A DNA stretch of 64,000 nt from Mycolicibacterium porcinum (GTDB lineage Bacteria > Actinomycetota > Actinomycetes > Mycobacteriales > Mycobacteriaceae), in assembly GCA_001942045.1 (NCBI GenBank), contig MSTD01000020.1, positions 11,277 to 75,276 on the forward strand, in the 5' to 3' direction. The notes under the pieces are model-generated. The model was not told the origin of the DNA. It did not search any database and worked only from the letters and a program-made list of their open reading frames with translations. Each line of letters starts with the position of its first letter. Within the stretch, counting starts at the first letter, position 1. Both the position numbers and the translations under genes were made by a program. Shown piece after piece: positions 38,608 to 47,333 of the stretch.

Positions 38608-39423
38608 TCAGCGGCGGAGTTCGTGGCTGAGCGCCTCGAGTTCGTTGCCGCCGGCCATCTCCTGGGTCAGGGTCTCCAGTGAGATCTCGTCGTAGGTGCA
38701 GTCCAGTTTCTGCCGTCCACGGTTCAGCAGCACGAAGTGGTCACCCACCATGTGCGCGTGGTGCGGGTTGTGGGTGATGAAGATGACCCCGAACCCCTGC
38801 TCCTTGGCAGCGGTGATGTAGCGCAGCACCATGCCGGACTGCTTGACACCGAGAGCCGCCGTCGGCTCGTCGAGGATCAGCACCCGGGCCCCGAAGAAGA
38901 TCGCCCGCGCGATCGCCACACACTGACGCTGGCCACCTGAGAGCGAGCCGATCGGCGCGTCGACATCGGGCAGGTCGATACCCATCTTGTGCAGCTCGGA
39001 AATGGTGGTCGCGCGCATCGCGGAAATATCCAGCGACGGCAGGATGCCCTTCTTGCGCAACTCGTTTCCGAGAAAGAAGTTGCGCCACACGGGCATCAGC
39101 GAAACCACTGCGAGGTCCTGGTACACGGTCGCGATTCCGGCCTTGAGCGAGTCTTTGGGCGAGTCGAACACCGTGGGCGTGCCGTCGATCAGCAACTCCC
39201 CCTCGGTGGGTTTGTGCAGGCCCGCGATGATCTTGATCAACGTGGACTTGCCCGCGCCGTTGTCGCCGAGCACGCCCGTCACCTCACCGGCACCGACTCG
39301 CAGGTTGATGTCCTTGAGCGCGATGATGTTTCCGTAGCTCTTGCCGACGTGTTTGAGTTCGACCAGTGGCACCGCACCGCCCGACGGGGTCTCCGCGATC
39401 GGGGCTTCAGCAGTTGTGCTCAT
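38608..39423 (-). CDS. Sugar ABC transporter ATP-binding protein
   Basis: 271 residues, one ABC domain. Walker A GDNGAGKSTLIKI, signature LSGGQRQCVAIARA, Walker B RVLILDEPTAALG and the switch His in ITHNPHHAHM. The single-domain form and sequence resemble the FrcA/ribose-type group rather than the double RbsA. It energises the permease encoded 4 bases upstream. The operon order (binding protein, permease, ATPase) and a shared 22-base operator with iolC point to import of inositol or a related polyol. Confidence 0.92.
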   Translation of the reverse strand: MSTTAEAPIAETPSGGAVPLVELKHVGKSYGNIIALKDINLRVGAGEVTGVLGDNGAGKSTLIKIIAGLHKPTEGELLIDGTPTVFDSPKDSLKAGIATVYQDLAVVSLMPVWRNFFLGNELRKKGILPSLDISAMRATTISELHKMGIDLPDVDAPIGSLSGGQRQCVAIARAIFFGARVLILDEPTAALGVKQSGMVLRYITAAKEQGFGVIFITHNPHHAHMVGDHFVLLNRGRQKLDCTYDEISLETLTQEMAGGNELEALSHELRR

Positions 39424-39427
39424 CTAC

Positions 39428-40486
39428 TTACCTTTTCGCTGCGTAGTTACGGACGACATTGTTGGCGATCACCGCGAACAGCAGCATCCCGCCGAGGAAG
39501 AACTTGAACCAGTCCGGGTTCCACCCGGCGTAGACGATGCCCTGGTTGGTCATGCCGAAGATGAAGGCACCGATCAGGGTTCCGATCGCGGTGCCGTAGC
39601 CACCGGTGAGCAGGCATCCGCCGACCACCGCGGCGATGATGTAGAAGAACTCGTTGCCGATGCCCTGGCCGGACTGCACGGTGTTGAACGCGAACAGCAG
39701 GTGCATGCCGACGAACCAGGCGCAGAAGCTGACCACCATGAACAGGCCGATCTTCACCTTCATCACCGGTACACCGACGGCGCGGGCGCTGTCCTGGTTG
39801 CCGCCGACGGCGAAGATCCAGTTGCCGATCTTCGTCTTGAACAGCACGTAGGTGGCGATGACGACGAACAGGATCCACCACACCACGGTGATGCGCACCG
39901 ACACCCCGAGAATGTTGAACGACGACGCGAAAACTGCTCGGCCGGAATCGAATCCCTCCATATCCGACACGCTCGGGGTGGCGACCTGACCGGACAGCAG
40001 CTTGGTCACCGCGAGGTTGATGCCGGCGAGCATGAAGAACGTGCTCAGTGTGATGAGGAACGACGGGATCTTGGTCTTCATCACCATGTAGCCGTTGAAG
40101 AAGCCGACCGCCAGCGCCATCACCAGCGCCAGAACCGCACCCGTCCACAGATTCAGGTGCAGGTTGTACGACAGCATCGAGGCGGACAGCGAAGCCGTGG
40201 TGACGGCGACGCCTGAGGACAGGTCGAACTCACCGCCGATCATCAGCACGCCGACCCCGACGGCCATGATGCCGATCGTCGAGCTGGCATAGAGCACGGT
40301 GGCCAGGGCTTCCGGGGTCCGGAAGGGCGGGGCGACGATCAGGAAGAGTACGAAGATGCCGATCGCACCGATCGCCGCCCCCATCTCGGGGCGAATCAGC
40401 AAGCGCTGCAGCTTGTTCTGTTCCTTGACTCGCTCGTCACGGATTACTTTGTGCGTTTCGAGATTGAGGTCTGCCTGGGTACTCAT
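39428..40486 (-). CDS. Sugar ABC transporter permease (ribose/inositol type)
   Basis: 352 residues from ATG at 40486 (MSTQADLNLETHKV); the longer open frame reads over the binding-protein gene. About ten membrane helices are visible, with the BPD_transp_2 family patterns GVGVLMIGGEFDLSSG and GGCLLTGGYGTAIGTLIGAFIFG. It forms the membrane channel for the solute delivered by the lipoprotein encoded just upstream, 2 bases away. No homologous second permease is present, so it probably acts as a homodimer. Confidence 0.93.
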   Translation of the reverse strand: MSTQADLNLETHKVIRDERVKEQNKLQRLLIRPEMGAAIGAIGIFVLFLIVAPPFRTPEALATVLYASSTIGIMAVGVGVLMIGGEFDLSSGVAVTTASLSASMLSYNLHLNLWTGAVLALVMALAVGFFNGYMVMKTKIPSFLITLSTFFMLAGINLAVTKLLSGQVATPSVSDMEGFDSGRAVFASSFNILGVSVRITVVWWILFVVIATYVLFKTKIGNWIFAVGGNQDSARAVGVPVMKVKIGLFMVVSFCAWFVGMHLLFAFNTVQSGQGIGNEFFYIIAAVVGGCLLTGGYGTAIGTLIGAFIFGMTNQGIVYAGWNPDWFKFFLGGMLLFAVIANNVVRNYAAKR

Positions 40487-40488
40487 GG

Positions 40489-41475
40489 CTAGCGCGTCCC
40501 GTTCTTCGCGTATTCGGCAACCGAGTCGATGTTCGTCTTGTCGATGAACGACGGACCGGTCAGGGTCGGCTGATTGCCGCCGATGACGTTGCCGTTGTTG
40601 AGGTAGAGCCACAGTGAGTCGACGGCGAGGTAACCCTGCAGGAACGGCTGCTGGTCGACGGCCCACTGGACGTCACCGTTCTTGATCGCGTCGGCCAGTG
40701 CGGCATTGGTGTCGAACGTGCCGACCTTCGCCGAGCTGCCCGAATTGCGTATCGACTGCACGGCGGTCGGCGCGAACGGCGCACCGAGCGTCACCACATA
40801 GTCGATTGACCGGTCCTGCTGCAGCTTGGCGGTGATGGTCGACTCGACCGACGGCATGTCCTTGCCGTTGACGTTGAGCGTCTCGGTCGCGGGGAAGGTG
40901 TTCTTGACGCCGGCGCAGCGGGCCTCGAGGTCGACGTGGCCTTGTTCCTGGATCACACACAGGACCTTCTTGGCGCCTTCTTCGGTGAGTCGCCGGCCGG
41001 CTTCCTGTCCGGCGATGTAGCCGTCCTGACCGAAGTACTCCTTGACGCCGATCTTCTGCCAGGCATCGAGACCGGCGTTGAACGCTACCGTGGGAATGCC
41101 TTTGCCCGTGGCGTTTTCGATGGCGGCCTTCATGGCGTCCGGCTTGGCCAGCGTCACCGCAATGCCCTGCACACCGCTGTCGACTGCCGTCTGGACCAGG
41201 TTGGCCTGATTGGGCGCCTCGGGATCGGAGGAGTACCGCAGCTCGATGTTGTCCTTCTTCGCCGCAGTCTCGGCGCCCTTGCGGACCAGGTCCCAGAAGG
41301 AGTCACCCGGCACCTCGTGGGTGATCATCGCGATGGTGGCCCGCGGAGTGTCGACGGTGCCGCCGCCCATTCCGCCACCGTTGCTCCGCGGTTTTCCACC
41401 GGTGCTGGAGCACGCGGCGGCGCCCATCACCAGCACACCCGCCGCAGCTATCACCGCGAGCCGACTGAACCTCAT
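40489..41475 (-). CDS. Sugar ABC transporter substrate-binding lipoprotein
   Basis: 328 residues. Lipoprotein signal with lipobox GAAAC (Cys 22), a Gly/Asn-rich linker, then a periplasmic-binding-protein type I fold (ATIAMITHEVPGDSFWDLVRKGAE, VDSGVQGIAVTLAKPDAM, GAPFAPTAVQSIRNSG). First gene of the transporter operon; the start is preceded by AAGGAGAAAC. Upstream, at 41572-41593, lies the same 22-base element found ahead of iolC, so expression is probably governed by the GntR regulator. The ligand is most likely an inositol isomer. Confidence 0.92.
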   Translation of the reverse strand: MRFSRLAVIAAAGVLVMGAAACSSTGGKPRSNGGGMGGGTVDTPRATIAMITHEVPGDSFWDLVRKGAETAAKKDNIELRYSSDPEAPNQANLVQTAVDSGVQGIAVTLAKPDAMKAAIENATGKGIPTVAFNAGLDAWQKIGVKEYFGQDGYIAGQEAGRRLTEEGAKKVLCVIQEQGHVDLEARCAGVKNTFPATETLNVNGKDMPSVESTITAKLQQDRSIDYVVTLGAPFAPTAVQSIRNSGSSAKVGTFDTNAALADAIKNGDVQWAVDQQPFLQGYLAVDSLWLYLNNGNVIGGNQPTLTGPSFIDKTNIDSVAEYAKNGTR

Positions 41476-41571
41476 TGTTTCTCCTTGCCATCGACGTCGC
41501 CGCGGTGCTTAAGCGTCTGACTGACAAGCGACACGGCCTCGCAGTCGATGTAATACCGCTCACATTCGAAA

Positions 41572-41593
41572 GTCAAGACTTTGTTCGGACATT
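41572..41593 (-). promoter_or_regulatory. Operator copy 1 (transporter promoter)
   Basis: On the minus strand this 22-base element begins AATGTCCGAACAAAG and ends CTTGAC. It is identical to 42512-42533 in the opposite orientation. Its core TGTCCGAACA is an imperfect palindrome (TGTYCGRACA). The final TTGAC forms a -35 box TTGACT, with TTACAT 17 bases on, so a bound regulator would block RNA polymerase. Confidence 0.75.
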
Positions 41594-41691
41594 AGGACCG
41601 CATATCAAACGTAAGTGCGGCACCGGAGAACCGGTGCCGCAGGGCGAACAGGTGACGAAAGAGTCAGGGAGAGAACCAGTTCGGCGATTCC

Positions 41692-42456
41692 CTAGCGATC
41701 CACGAGGGTGGTGTCGAAGTAGTAGCGCGAGGCGCGGTACACGTGACTGCCGTACTCCACGATGCGTCCCGAATCGTCGAATGCCGTCCGTTCCATCACC
41801 AGCAGCGGAGCCTTGGGCTTCTCGTCGAGCAGCCGCGCCTCGTCCCGACTGGCCGCCCTGGCCCCGATCCGCTGCCGGGCCAGCCTGATGTGGACACCGC
41901 GGGAACGAAGAGACCGGTACAGGCCCGACTGTTCCAACTGCTCCTCGTCGGGCGCGAGGGCGGCGGGCAGGTAGTTGGTCATCACGGCCAACGGCTGGCC
42001 GTTCGACGTACGCAGCCGGCGCATCGTCGCAACCTCGCTGCCCGGCTGGACGTTCAACCATCCCGCGACCTCGTCGGAAGCCGGCCCGATCGAGTACTCG
42101 AGCACCTTCGTGGCCGGTTCCTGACCTGCGCGGGCCAGATCGTCATACAAACTGGTGAGCTCGACGGGGCGGTGCACTGGGGTCTGGACCACCTGCGTGC
42201 CGACGCCGCGCTTGCGAACCAACAGACCCTTGTCGACGAGTTCCTGGATGGCGCGCCGGGTGGTCGGCCGAGACAGGTTGAGCCGGCTGGCCAGAGCGAG
42301 CTCGTTCTCGAACCGGTCCCCCGGCTTGAGCTGTCCGTCCAGGATCGCCTTCTCGAAAACCTGGGCGACCTGGAAGTACAGCGGCACCGGGCTCGAACGG
42401 TCGAGCTCGACGGACAGCGTCGGGGTCACTCTCGCTCCGATCCTCGTGTGGTCCAC
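41692..42456 (-). CDS. iolR: GntR-family (HutC/UTRA) regulator of the inositol genes
   Basis: 254 residues from GTG. The N-terminal winged helix (VPLYFQVAQVFEKAILDGQ, LALASRLNLSRPTTRRAIQELVDKG) and a C-terminal UTRA ligand-binding domain (ATMRRLRTSNGQPLAVMTNYLP, YGSHVYRASRYYFD) mark the HutC subfamily. It sits between the transporter operon and the iolC operon, which point away from it on both sides, each with the same 22-base element. It is therefore the likely repressor of both, released by an inositol intermediate. A GntR-type IolR has this job in Corynebacterium glutamicum. Symbol assigned by context. Confidence 0.85.
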   Translation of the reverse strand: MDHTRIGARVTPTLSVELDRSSPVPLYFQVAQVFEKAILDGQLKPGDRFENELALASRLNLSRPTTRRAIQELVDKGLLVRKRGVGTQVVQTPVHRPVELTSLYDDLARAGQEPATKVLEYSIGPASDEVAGWLNVQPGSEVATMRRLRTSNGQPLAVMTNYLPAALAPDEEQLEQSGLYRSLRSRGVHIRLARQRIGARAASRDEARLLDEKPKAPLLVMERTAFDDSGRIVEYGSHVYRASRYYFDTTLVDR

Positions 42457-42511
42457 GCCCGGTTTGCGCGGGGCGGATTCTCAGCGTACCTGCCTAATGA
42501 CTGAAAGTAAG

Positions 42512-42533
42512 AATGTCCGAACAAAGTCTTGAC
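42512..42533 (+). promoter_or_regulatory. Operator copy 2 (iolC/gntR divergent promoter)
   Basis: Exact second copy of the 22-base element at 41572-41593, here on the plus strand ahead of iolC (start 102 bases downstream). It also lies directly upstream of a possible gntR promoter (TACGCT at 42483-42488 on the minus strand), so autoregulation is possible. Identity stops precisely at both ends, which supports selection on a binding site rather than a chance duplication. Confidence 0.75.
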
Positions 42534-42634
42534 ACGAGACCGTGACGGAGAGCACTCTCGACAGCGAGAGCGCAGCACTCGCCACCGCTCGAATTCATGC
42601 CTACTCGCATACGCACCGCATACGGGAGTCAACC

Positions 42635-43612
42635 GTGACAGATACCGCCAACAAGGCATTCGATGTCCTTGCCATCGGGCGCAGCGGAGTCGACGTCTAT
42701 CCCCTGCAGATCGGCGTTGGCCTGGAGGAGGTCACGTCGTTCGGCAAGTTCCTGGGCGGCAGCGCCGCGAATGTCGCGGTCGCAGCGGCGCGTCTGGGCA
42801 ATCGCAGCGCACTGATCTCAGGGGTCGGGGATGATCCATTCGGCCGGTACGTGCGCAACGAACTCGCCGCCCTCGGCGTCGACAACCGCTTCGTCACCAC
42901 CCACGGCGAGTTCCCCACACCGGTGACGTTCTGCGAGATCTTCCCACCCGACGATTTCCCGCTGTACTTCTACCGCAAGCCGTCGGCGCCCGATCTGCAG
43001 ATCCGCCCCGACGAGATCGACGCCGAAGCCGTGCGCAGCGCCCGGCTGTATTGGTCGACGGTCACCGGATTGTCCGAGGAGCCCAGCCGCGCAGCGCATT
43101 TTGCCGCCTGGCAGATCCGGGGGCGAGCACCGCTGACCGTCCTCGATCTCGACTACCGGCCGATGTTCTGGGAGACCCCGGCCGCGGCCACCGAACAGGT
43201 TCAGCGCGCACTTCAGCACGTCACCGTGGCAGTGGGCAACCGCGAGGAATGTGAGATCGCGGTCGGTGAGACCAACCCGCACAAGGCTGCCGACGCCCTG
43301 CTCGACCTCGGCGTGGAGCTGGCGATCGTCAAACAAGGGCCGCGCGGCGTGCTGGGCAAGACCAAGCAGAGTGCGGTCACCGTACCGCCCAACGAAGTCG
43401 ATGTGGTGAACGGCCTCGGTGCTGGAGATGCCTTCGGCGGCAGCCTCATTCACGGTCTTTTGCACAACTGGCCGCTGGAGAAGACCTTGCGCTACGCCAA
43501 TGCCGCCGGGGCCATCGTCGCCTCCAGGCTCGAATGCTCGACCGCGATGCCGACCGCCGCGGAGGTGGCCGCCCTCGCCGACCAAACCGCCGTGGAGGCC
43601 GTCAATGTCTAG
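42635..43612 (+). CDS. iolC: 5-dehydro-2-deoxygluconokinase
   Basis: 325 residues from GTG at 42635 with GGGAG six bases upstream; the frame opens 31 codons earlier in the promoter region. PfkB-family kinase: FGKFLGGSAANVAVAAARLG near the N-terminus and VNGLGAGDAFGGSLIHGLL near the end with the catalytic Asp. FYRKPSAPDLQI is typical of IolC. It phosphorylates 2-deoxy-5-keto-gluconate, product of IolB, before aldol cleavage. First gene of the iol operon, overlapping the aldolase gene by 8 bases. Confidence 0.93.
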   Translation: MTDTANKAFDVLAIGRSGVDVYPLQIGVGLEEVTSFGKFLGGSAANVAVAAARLGNRSALISGVGDDPFGRYVRNELAALGVDNRFVTTHGEFPTPVTFCEIFPPDDFPLYFYRKPSAPDLQIRPDEIDAEAVRSARLYWSTVTGLSEEPSRAAHFAAWQIRGRAPLTVLDLDYRPMFWETPAAATEQVQRALQHVTVAVGNREECEIAVGETNPHKAADALLDLGVELAIVKQGPRGVLGKTKQSAVTVPPNEVDVVNGLGAGDAFGGSLIHGLLHNWPLEKTLRYANAAGAIVASRLECSTAMPTAAEVAALADQTAVEAVNV

Positions 43613-44489
43613 ACCCACCGTGTGCACGGACTACGCCGCGATCACCGAACTCCGGGCGTCCGAGCCCGGCACGATCGCCGCGGCCTGGCAGCACCGCACC
43701 ACCCGGCCCACCGTACGGGGTGACGGCAAGCTCATGATCGTCGCGGCCGATCATCCGGCCCGCGGCGCGCTCGCCGTCGGATCCCGGCCCACCGCCATGA
43801 ACAGCCGCACCGACCTGCTCGACCGGCTGTGCACGGCCCTCGCCGACCCCGGGGTCGACGGCGTGCTGGCCACCGCCGACATTCTCGACGACCTGCTGCT
43901 GCTCGGCGCGCTGGAGGACAAGGTGGTGTTCTCCTCCTTCAACCGAGGCGGGCTGGCCGGGTCGTCCTTCGAACTCGACGACCGGATGACGGGCGCCACC
44001 GCGGCATCGACGGCTGCGGCCCGCATGAACGGCGGAAAGATGTTGTGCCGCATCGACCTCGACGATCCCGGGACGGTGTCCACGCTGGCGTCGTGCGCCC
44101 AGGCGGTCGACGCGCTCGCCGCACACGGCCTAATCGCCATGCTGGAGCCGTTCATGTCCAGCCGGGTCGACGGCAAGGTCCGCAACGACCTGTCCCCCGA
44201 CGCGGTGATCAAGTCCGTACACATCAGCCAGGGGCTCGGGTCGACCTCGGCATACACCTGGATGAAGCTTCCGGTCGTCGACGAGATGGATCGGGTGATG
44301 GAGTCGACCACCATGCCCACGCTGCTGCTGGGCGGTGACCCCACCGATCCCGACGCGGCGTTCGCAACCTGGGAGAAAGCGCTGACCCTGCCGTCGGTAC
44401 GGGGCCTGATCGTGGGACGAACTCTGTTGTACCCGCCCGACGACGACGTCCGCTCAGCGGTGGCGACCGCGGTGAAGTTGGTGAGGTGA
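43605..44489 (+). CDS. Cgl0158-family class I aldolase, probable DKGP aldolase
   Basis: 294 residues from ATG at 43605, with GGAGG upstream, overlapping iolC. A TIM barrel with KLMIVAADHPARGALAVG, FSSFNRGGLAGSSFELDD and IKSVHISQGLGSTSAYTWMKLPV, where the Lys in the last motif is a good Schiff-base candidate. Such proteins accompany iolC in corynebacterial and mycobacterial inositol clusters. The expected reaction is cleavage of 2-deoxy-5-keto-gluconate 6-phosphate into dihydroxyacetone phosphate and malonate semialdehyde, the job of IolJ in Bacillus. The assignment rests on position and fold. Confidence 0.8.
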   Translation: MSRPTVCTDYAAITELRASEPGTIAAAWQHRTTRPTVRGDGKLMIVAADHPARGALAVGSRPTAMNSRTDLLDRLCTALADPGVDGVLATADILDDLLLLGALEDKVVFSSFNRGGLAGSSFELDDRMTGATAASTAAARMNGGKMLCRIDLDDPGTVSTLASCAQAVDALAAHGLIAMLEPFMSSRVDGKVRNDLSPDAVIKSVHISQGLGSTSAYTWMKLPVVDEMDRVMESTTMPTLLLGGDPTDPDAAFATWEKALTLPSVRGLIVGRTLLYPPDDDVRSAVATAVKLVR

Positions 44490-45367
44490 CCATGCATTCC
44501 AAGTGGTACATCCCAGCTCGCAGCGCCGAACTGCCGTTCACCGTCGAGGTCACCCCGGAATCCGCGGGGTGGGCCGAATCCTCGTTGCGGGTACTGGAAT
44601 TGGATGACAGCCAGTCAGCGGAACTGCACACCGGCCATACCGAGGTCATGATCATTCCGCTGACCGGTGGCGGCACAGTCGAATGCGACGGGGAAACCTT
44701 CGAGCTCTCCCCGCGGTCCTCGGTGTTCGACGGCCCCGCGGACATGGTCTATCTCGGCATCGGACAGGAATACCGGCTCTCCGGTGCGGGCCGCTTCGCG
44801 ATCTGCGGGGCCCGTGCGTCGCGGTCATTTCCGAACCGACGGCGCGCCGCCGCCGACGTCCCCGTCGAACTTCGCGGTGCCGGCAACTGCAGCCGCCAGG
44901 TCCACAACTTCGGTACCGCCACCACGTTCGAGGCCGACTCGCTGATCGCGTGCGAGGTCATCACCCCGGGCGGCAACTGGTCGAGCTATCCGGCGCACAA
45001 ACATGACGAGAACACCGAGGTGGAGACCCAGCTGGAAGAGATCTACTACTTCGAGATCGCCGACAGCCCCGCCGGCACACCGGGATTCGGGTATCACCGG
45101 GTCTACGGCACCCCGGAACGACCCATCGAGGTGCTGGAGGAAGTCCGCACCGGCGACGTCGTGCTGGTGCCGCACGGCTATCACGGACCGTCGATCGCGG
45201 CACCGGGCCACCACATGTATTACCTCAACGTCATGGCCGGGTCCGGCCCCGACCGGGCCTGGCTGATCTGTGACGACCCGAACCACACCTGGCTGCGGGG
45301 CAGCTGGGAACACCAGGAAATCGATCGCCGGCTGCCGTTCGGCGCCGGCCCACGCGAAGGAGCCTGA
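44486..45367 (+). CDS. iolB: 5-deoxy-glucuronate isomerase
   Basis: 293 residues from GTG (or ATG two codons on). Bicupin fold; the metal site is visible as SSYPAHKHDENTEVETQLEEIYYF (first 20: His, His and Glu ligands) and the later His in VPHGYHGPSIA. It isomerises 5-deoxy-glucuronate to 2-deoxy-5-keto-gluconate in inositol breakdown. Its start overlaps the aldolase stop by 4 bases and iolD follows 4 bases later. Confidence 0.95.
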   Translation: MTMHSKWYIPARSAELPFTVEVTPESAGWAESSLRVLELDDSQSAELHTGHTEVMIIPLTGGGTVECDGETFELSPRSSVFDGPADMVYLGIGQEYRLSGAGRFAICGARASRSFPNRRRAAADVPVELRGAGNCSRQVHNFGTATTFEADSLIACEVITPGGNWSSYPAHKHDENTEVETQLEEIYYFEIADSPAGTPGFGYHRVYGTPERPIEVLEEVRTGDVVLVPHGYHGPSIAAPGHHMYYLNVMAGSGPDRAWLICDDPNHTWLRGSWEHQEIDRRLPFGAGPREGA

Positions 45368-45371
45368 TCCC

Positions 45372-47321
45372 GTGGTATCCACCGCACCCAAGTCGACCGG
45401 GAAACTGGTCGATGCCGAGGGCACCATACGACTCACCGTGGCCCAGGCCACCATTCGCTTCCTGGCCAACCAATATGTGGAACGCGACGGGGCCCGGTCC
45501 AAGTTCTTCGCCGGCTGCTTCGGCATCTTCGGCCACGGCAACGTGGCCGGGCTGGGCCAGGCGCTGCTGCAAGATGAACTCGAAGCGGCGGAGTCAGGCC
45601 GGGAGCCGGGACTCAAGTACGTACTGGGTCGCAACGAGCAGGCCATGGTGCACAGCGCGGCCGCCTATGCCCGCCAGAAGGACCGGCTTCAGACGTGGGC
45701 GGTGACCGCCAGCATCGGCCCCGGCTCCACGAACATGCTCACCGGGGCCGCACTGGCCACCATCAATCGGTTACCCGTGCTGCTGCTCCCCGCCGATACG
45801 TTTGCCACCAGGGTCAGTTCGCCGGTGTTGCAGGAACTCGAGCTGCCGTCTTCGGGTGATGTGACGGTCAACGACGCGTTCAAACCGCTGTCCCGCTACT
45901 TCGACCGGGTCTGGCGCCCCGAGCAACTCCCCGCCGCCTTGCTGGGAGCCATGCGCGTGCTCACCGATCCCGTCGAAACTGGGGCCGCGACCGTTTCGAT
46001 CCCGCAGGACGTGCAGGCCGAGGCCCACGACTGGCCGGAATCGCTGTTCGCCGAACGCACCTGGCACGTGGCCCGCCCGTTGCCTGAGCGCGCGGTGACT
46101 GCGCGTGCCGCCGAGATCATCGCGTCGGCCCGCAAGCCGCTGATCATCGCCGGCGGCGGGGTGCACTACTCCGGTGCCGAAGAAGCTCTGGCCGCGCTGG
46201 CGTCCGGGACTGGGATCCCGGTCGCCGAGAGCCAGGCCGGCAAGGGCTCGCTGCGCTACGACCACCCCCAGTCGGTCGGAGCGATCGGTTCCACCGGCAC
46301 CACGGCGGCGAACGCGCTGGCGTCCGAAGCGGACGTCGTCATCGGAATCGGCACCCGTTACAGCGATTTCACCTCCGCATCGCGGACCGCGTTCAACAAC
46401 CCCGAGGTCCGGTTCGTCAACATCAACGTGGCTTCGCTCGACGCGGTGAAGCAGGGCGGGGTCAGCCTGATCGCCGATGCCCGTGAGGCCCTCGAGGCGC
46501 TGAGCACGGCGCTGAACGGCTACCGGGTGAGCGACGAATACGGTTCGCGGGTCACCGAACTGGCGGCCGAATGGGAGGACACCGTATCCGCCGTATACGC
46601 GGCAGAGGACGGCGCGGCGTTGAACCAGAATCAGGTGATCGGCCTGGTCAACACGTTGTCGGAGCCCCGCGACGTGGTGGTGTGCGCGGCCGGCTCGATG
46701 CCCGGCGATCTGCACAAGATGTGGCGTACCCGCGACCGCAAGGGGTACCACGTCGAGTACGGCTACTCCTGCATGGGATACGAGATCGCCGGCGGGATCG
46801 GCGTGAAGATGGCCGATCCGGACCGCGACGTGTTCGTCATGATCGGCGACGGCTCCTACTTGATGATGGCAACCGAGATCGTCACCGCCGTGCAGGAGGG
46901 CGTCAAGATCATCCCGGTGCTGGTGCAGAACCACGGATTTGCCTCCATCGGTGGCCTTTCCGAATCGCTGGGCTCGCAGCGGTTCGGCACCGCCTATCGC
47001 TATCGCACCGCCGATGGGCGGCTCGACGGCGACACCCTGCCGGTGGACCTGGCGGCCAATGCCGCGAGTCTGGGCGCCGACGTCATCAAGGTCACCACCG
47101 CCGCGGAGTTCACCGACGCGATGAAAGTGGCCAAGGCCGCTGACCGCACCACCGTGATCCATGTCGAAACCGATCCGCTGATCTACGCACCCGACAGCCA
47201 GTCCTGGTGGGACGTCCCGGTGTCGGAGGTCTCCACGTTGGAGTCCACCCAGAGCGCGTACGAACGCTATGCGGACTGGAAGAAAGTTCAACGCTCCCTC
47301 GTCAACCCGTCAGATCGTTGA
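45372..47321 (+). CDS. iolD: 3D-(3,5/4)-trihydroxycyclohexane-1,2-dione hydrolase
   Basis: 649 residues from GTG at 45372; the longer open frame runs over iolB. A ThDP enzyme that opens the inositol ring. N-terminal ThDP domain with FGIFGHGNVAGLGQAL and the catalytic Glu in LGRNEQAMVHSA, central nucleotide-like domain, and C-terminal ThDP/Mg site MIGDGSYLMMATEIV...N. It is the committed C-C cleavage step between IolE and IolB. iolE follows after 12 bases. Confidence 0.95.
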   Translation: MVSTAPKSTGKLVDAEGTIRLTVAQATIRFLANQYVERDGARSKFFAGCFGIFGHGNVAGLGQALLQDELEAAESGREPGLKYVLGRNEQAMVHSAAAYARQKDRLQTWAVTASIGPGSTNMLTGAALATINRLPVLLLPADTFATRVSSPVLQELELPSSGDVTVNDAFKPLSRYFDRVWRPEQLPAALLGAMRVLTDPVETGAATVSIPQDVQAEAHDWPESLFAERTWHVARPLPERAVTARAAEIIASARKPLIIAGGGVHYSGAEEALAALASGTGIPVAESQAGKGSLRYDHPQSVGAIGSTGTTAANALASEADVVIGIGTRYSDFTSASRTAFNNPEVRFVNINVASLDAVKQGGVSLIADAREALEALSTALNGYRVSDEYGSRVTELAAEWEDTVSAVYAAEDGAALNQNQVIGLVNTLSEPRDVVVCAAGSMPGDLHKMWRTRDRKGYHVEYGYSCMGYEIAGGIGVKMADPDRDVFVMIGDGSYLMMATEIVTAVQEGVKIIPVLVQNHGFASIGGLSESLGSQRFGTAYRYRTADGRLDGDTLPVDLAANAASLGADVIKVTTAAEFTDAMKVAKAADRTTVIHVETDPLIYAPDSQSWWDVPVSEVSTLESTQSAYERYADWKKVQRSLVNPSDR

Positions 47322-47333
47322 AGGAAGCCCGTA

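Noticed and set aside
45771..47291. 506-residue frame antisense to iolD
   Set aside because: Shadow of the iolD coding frame in high-GC DNA; no domain and no ribosome-binding site.
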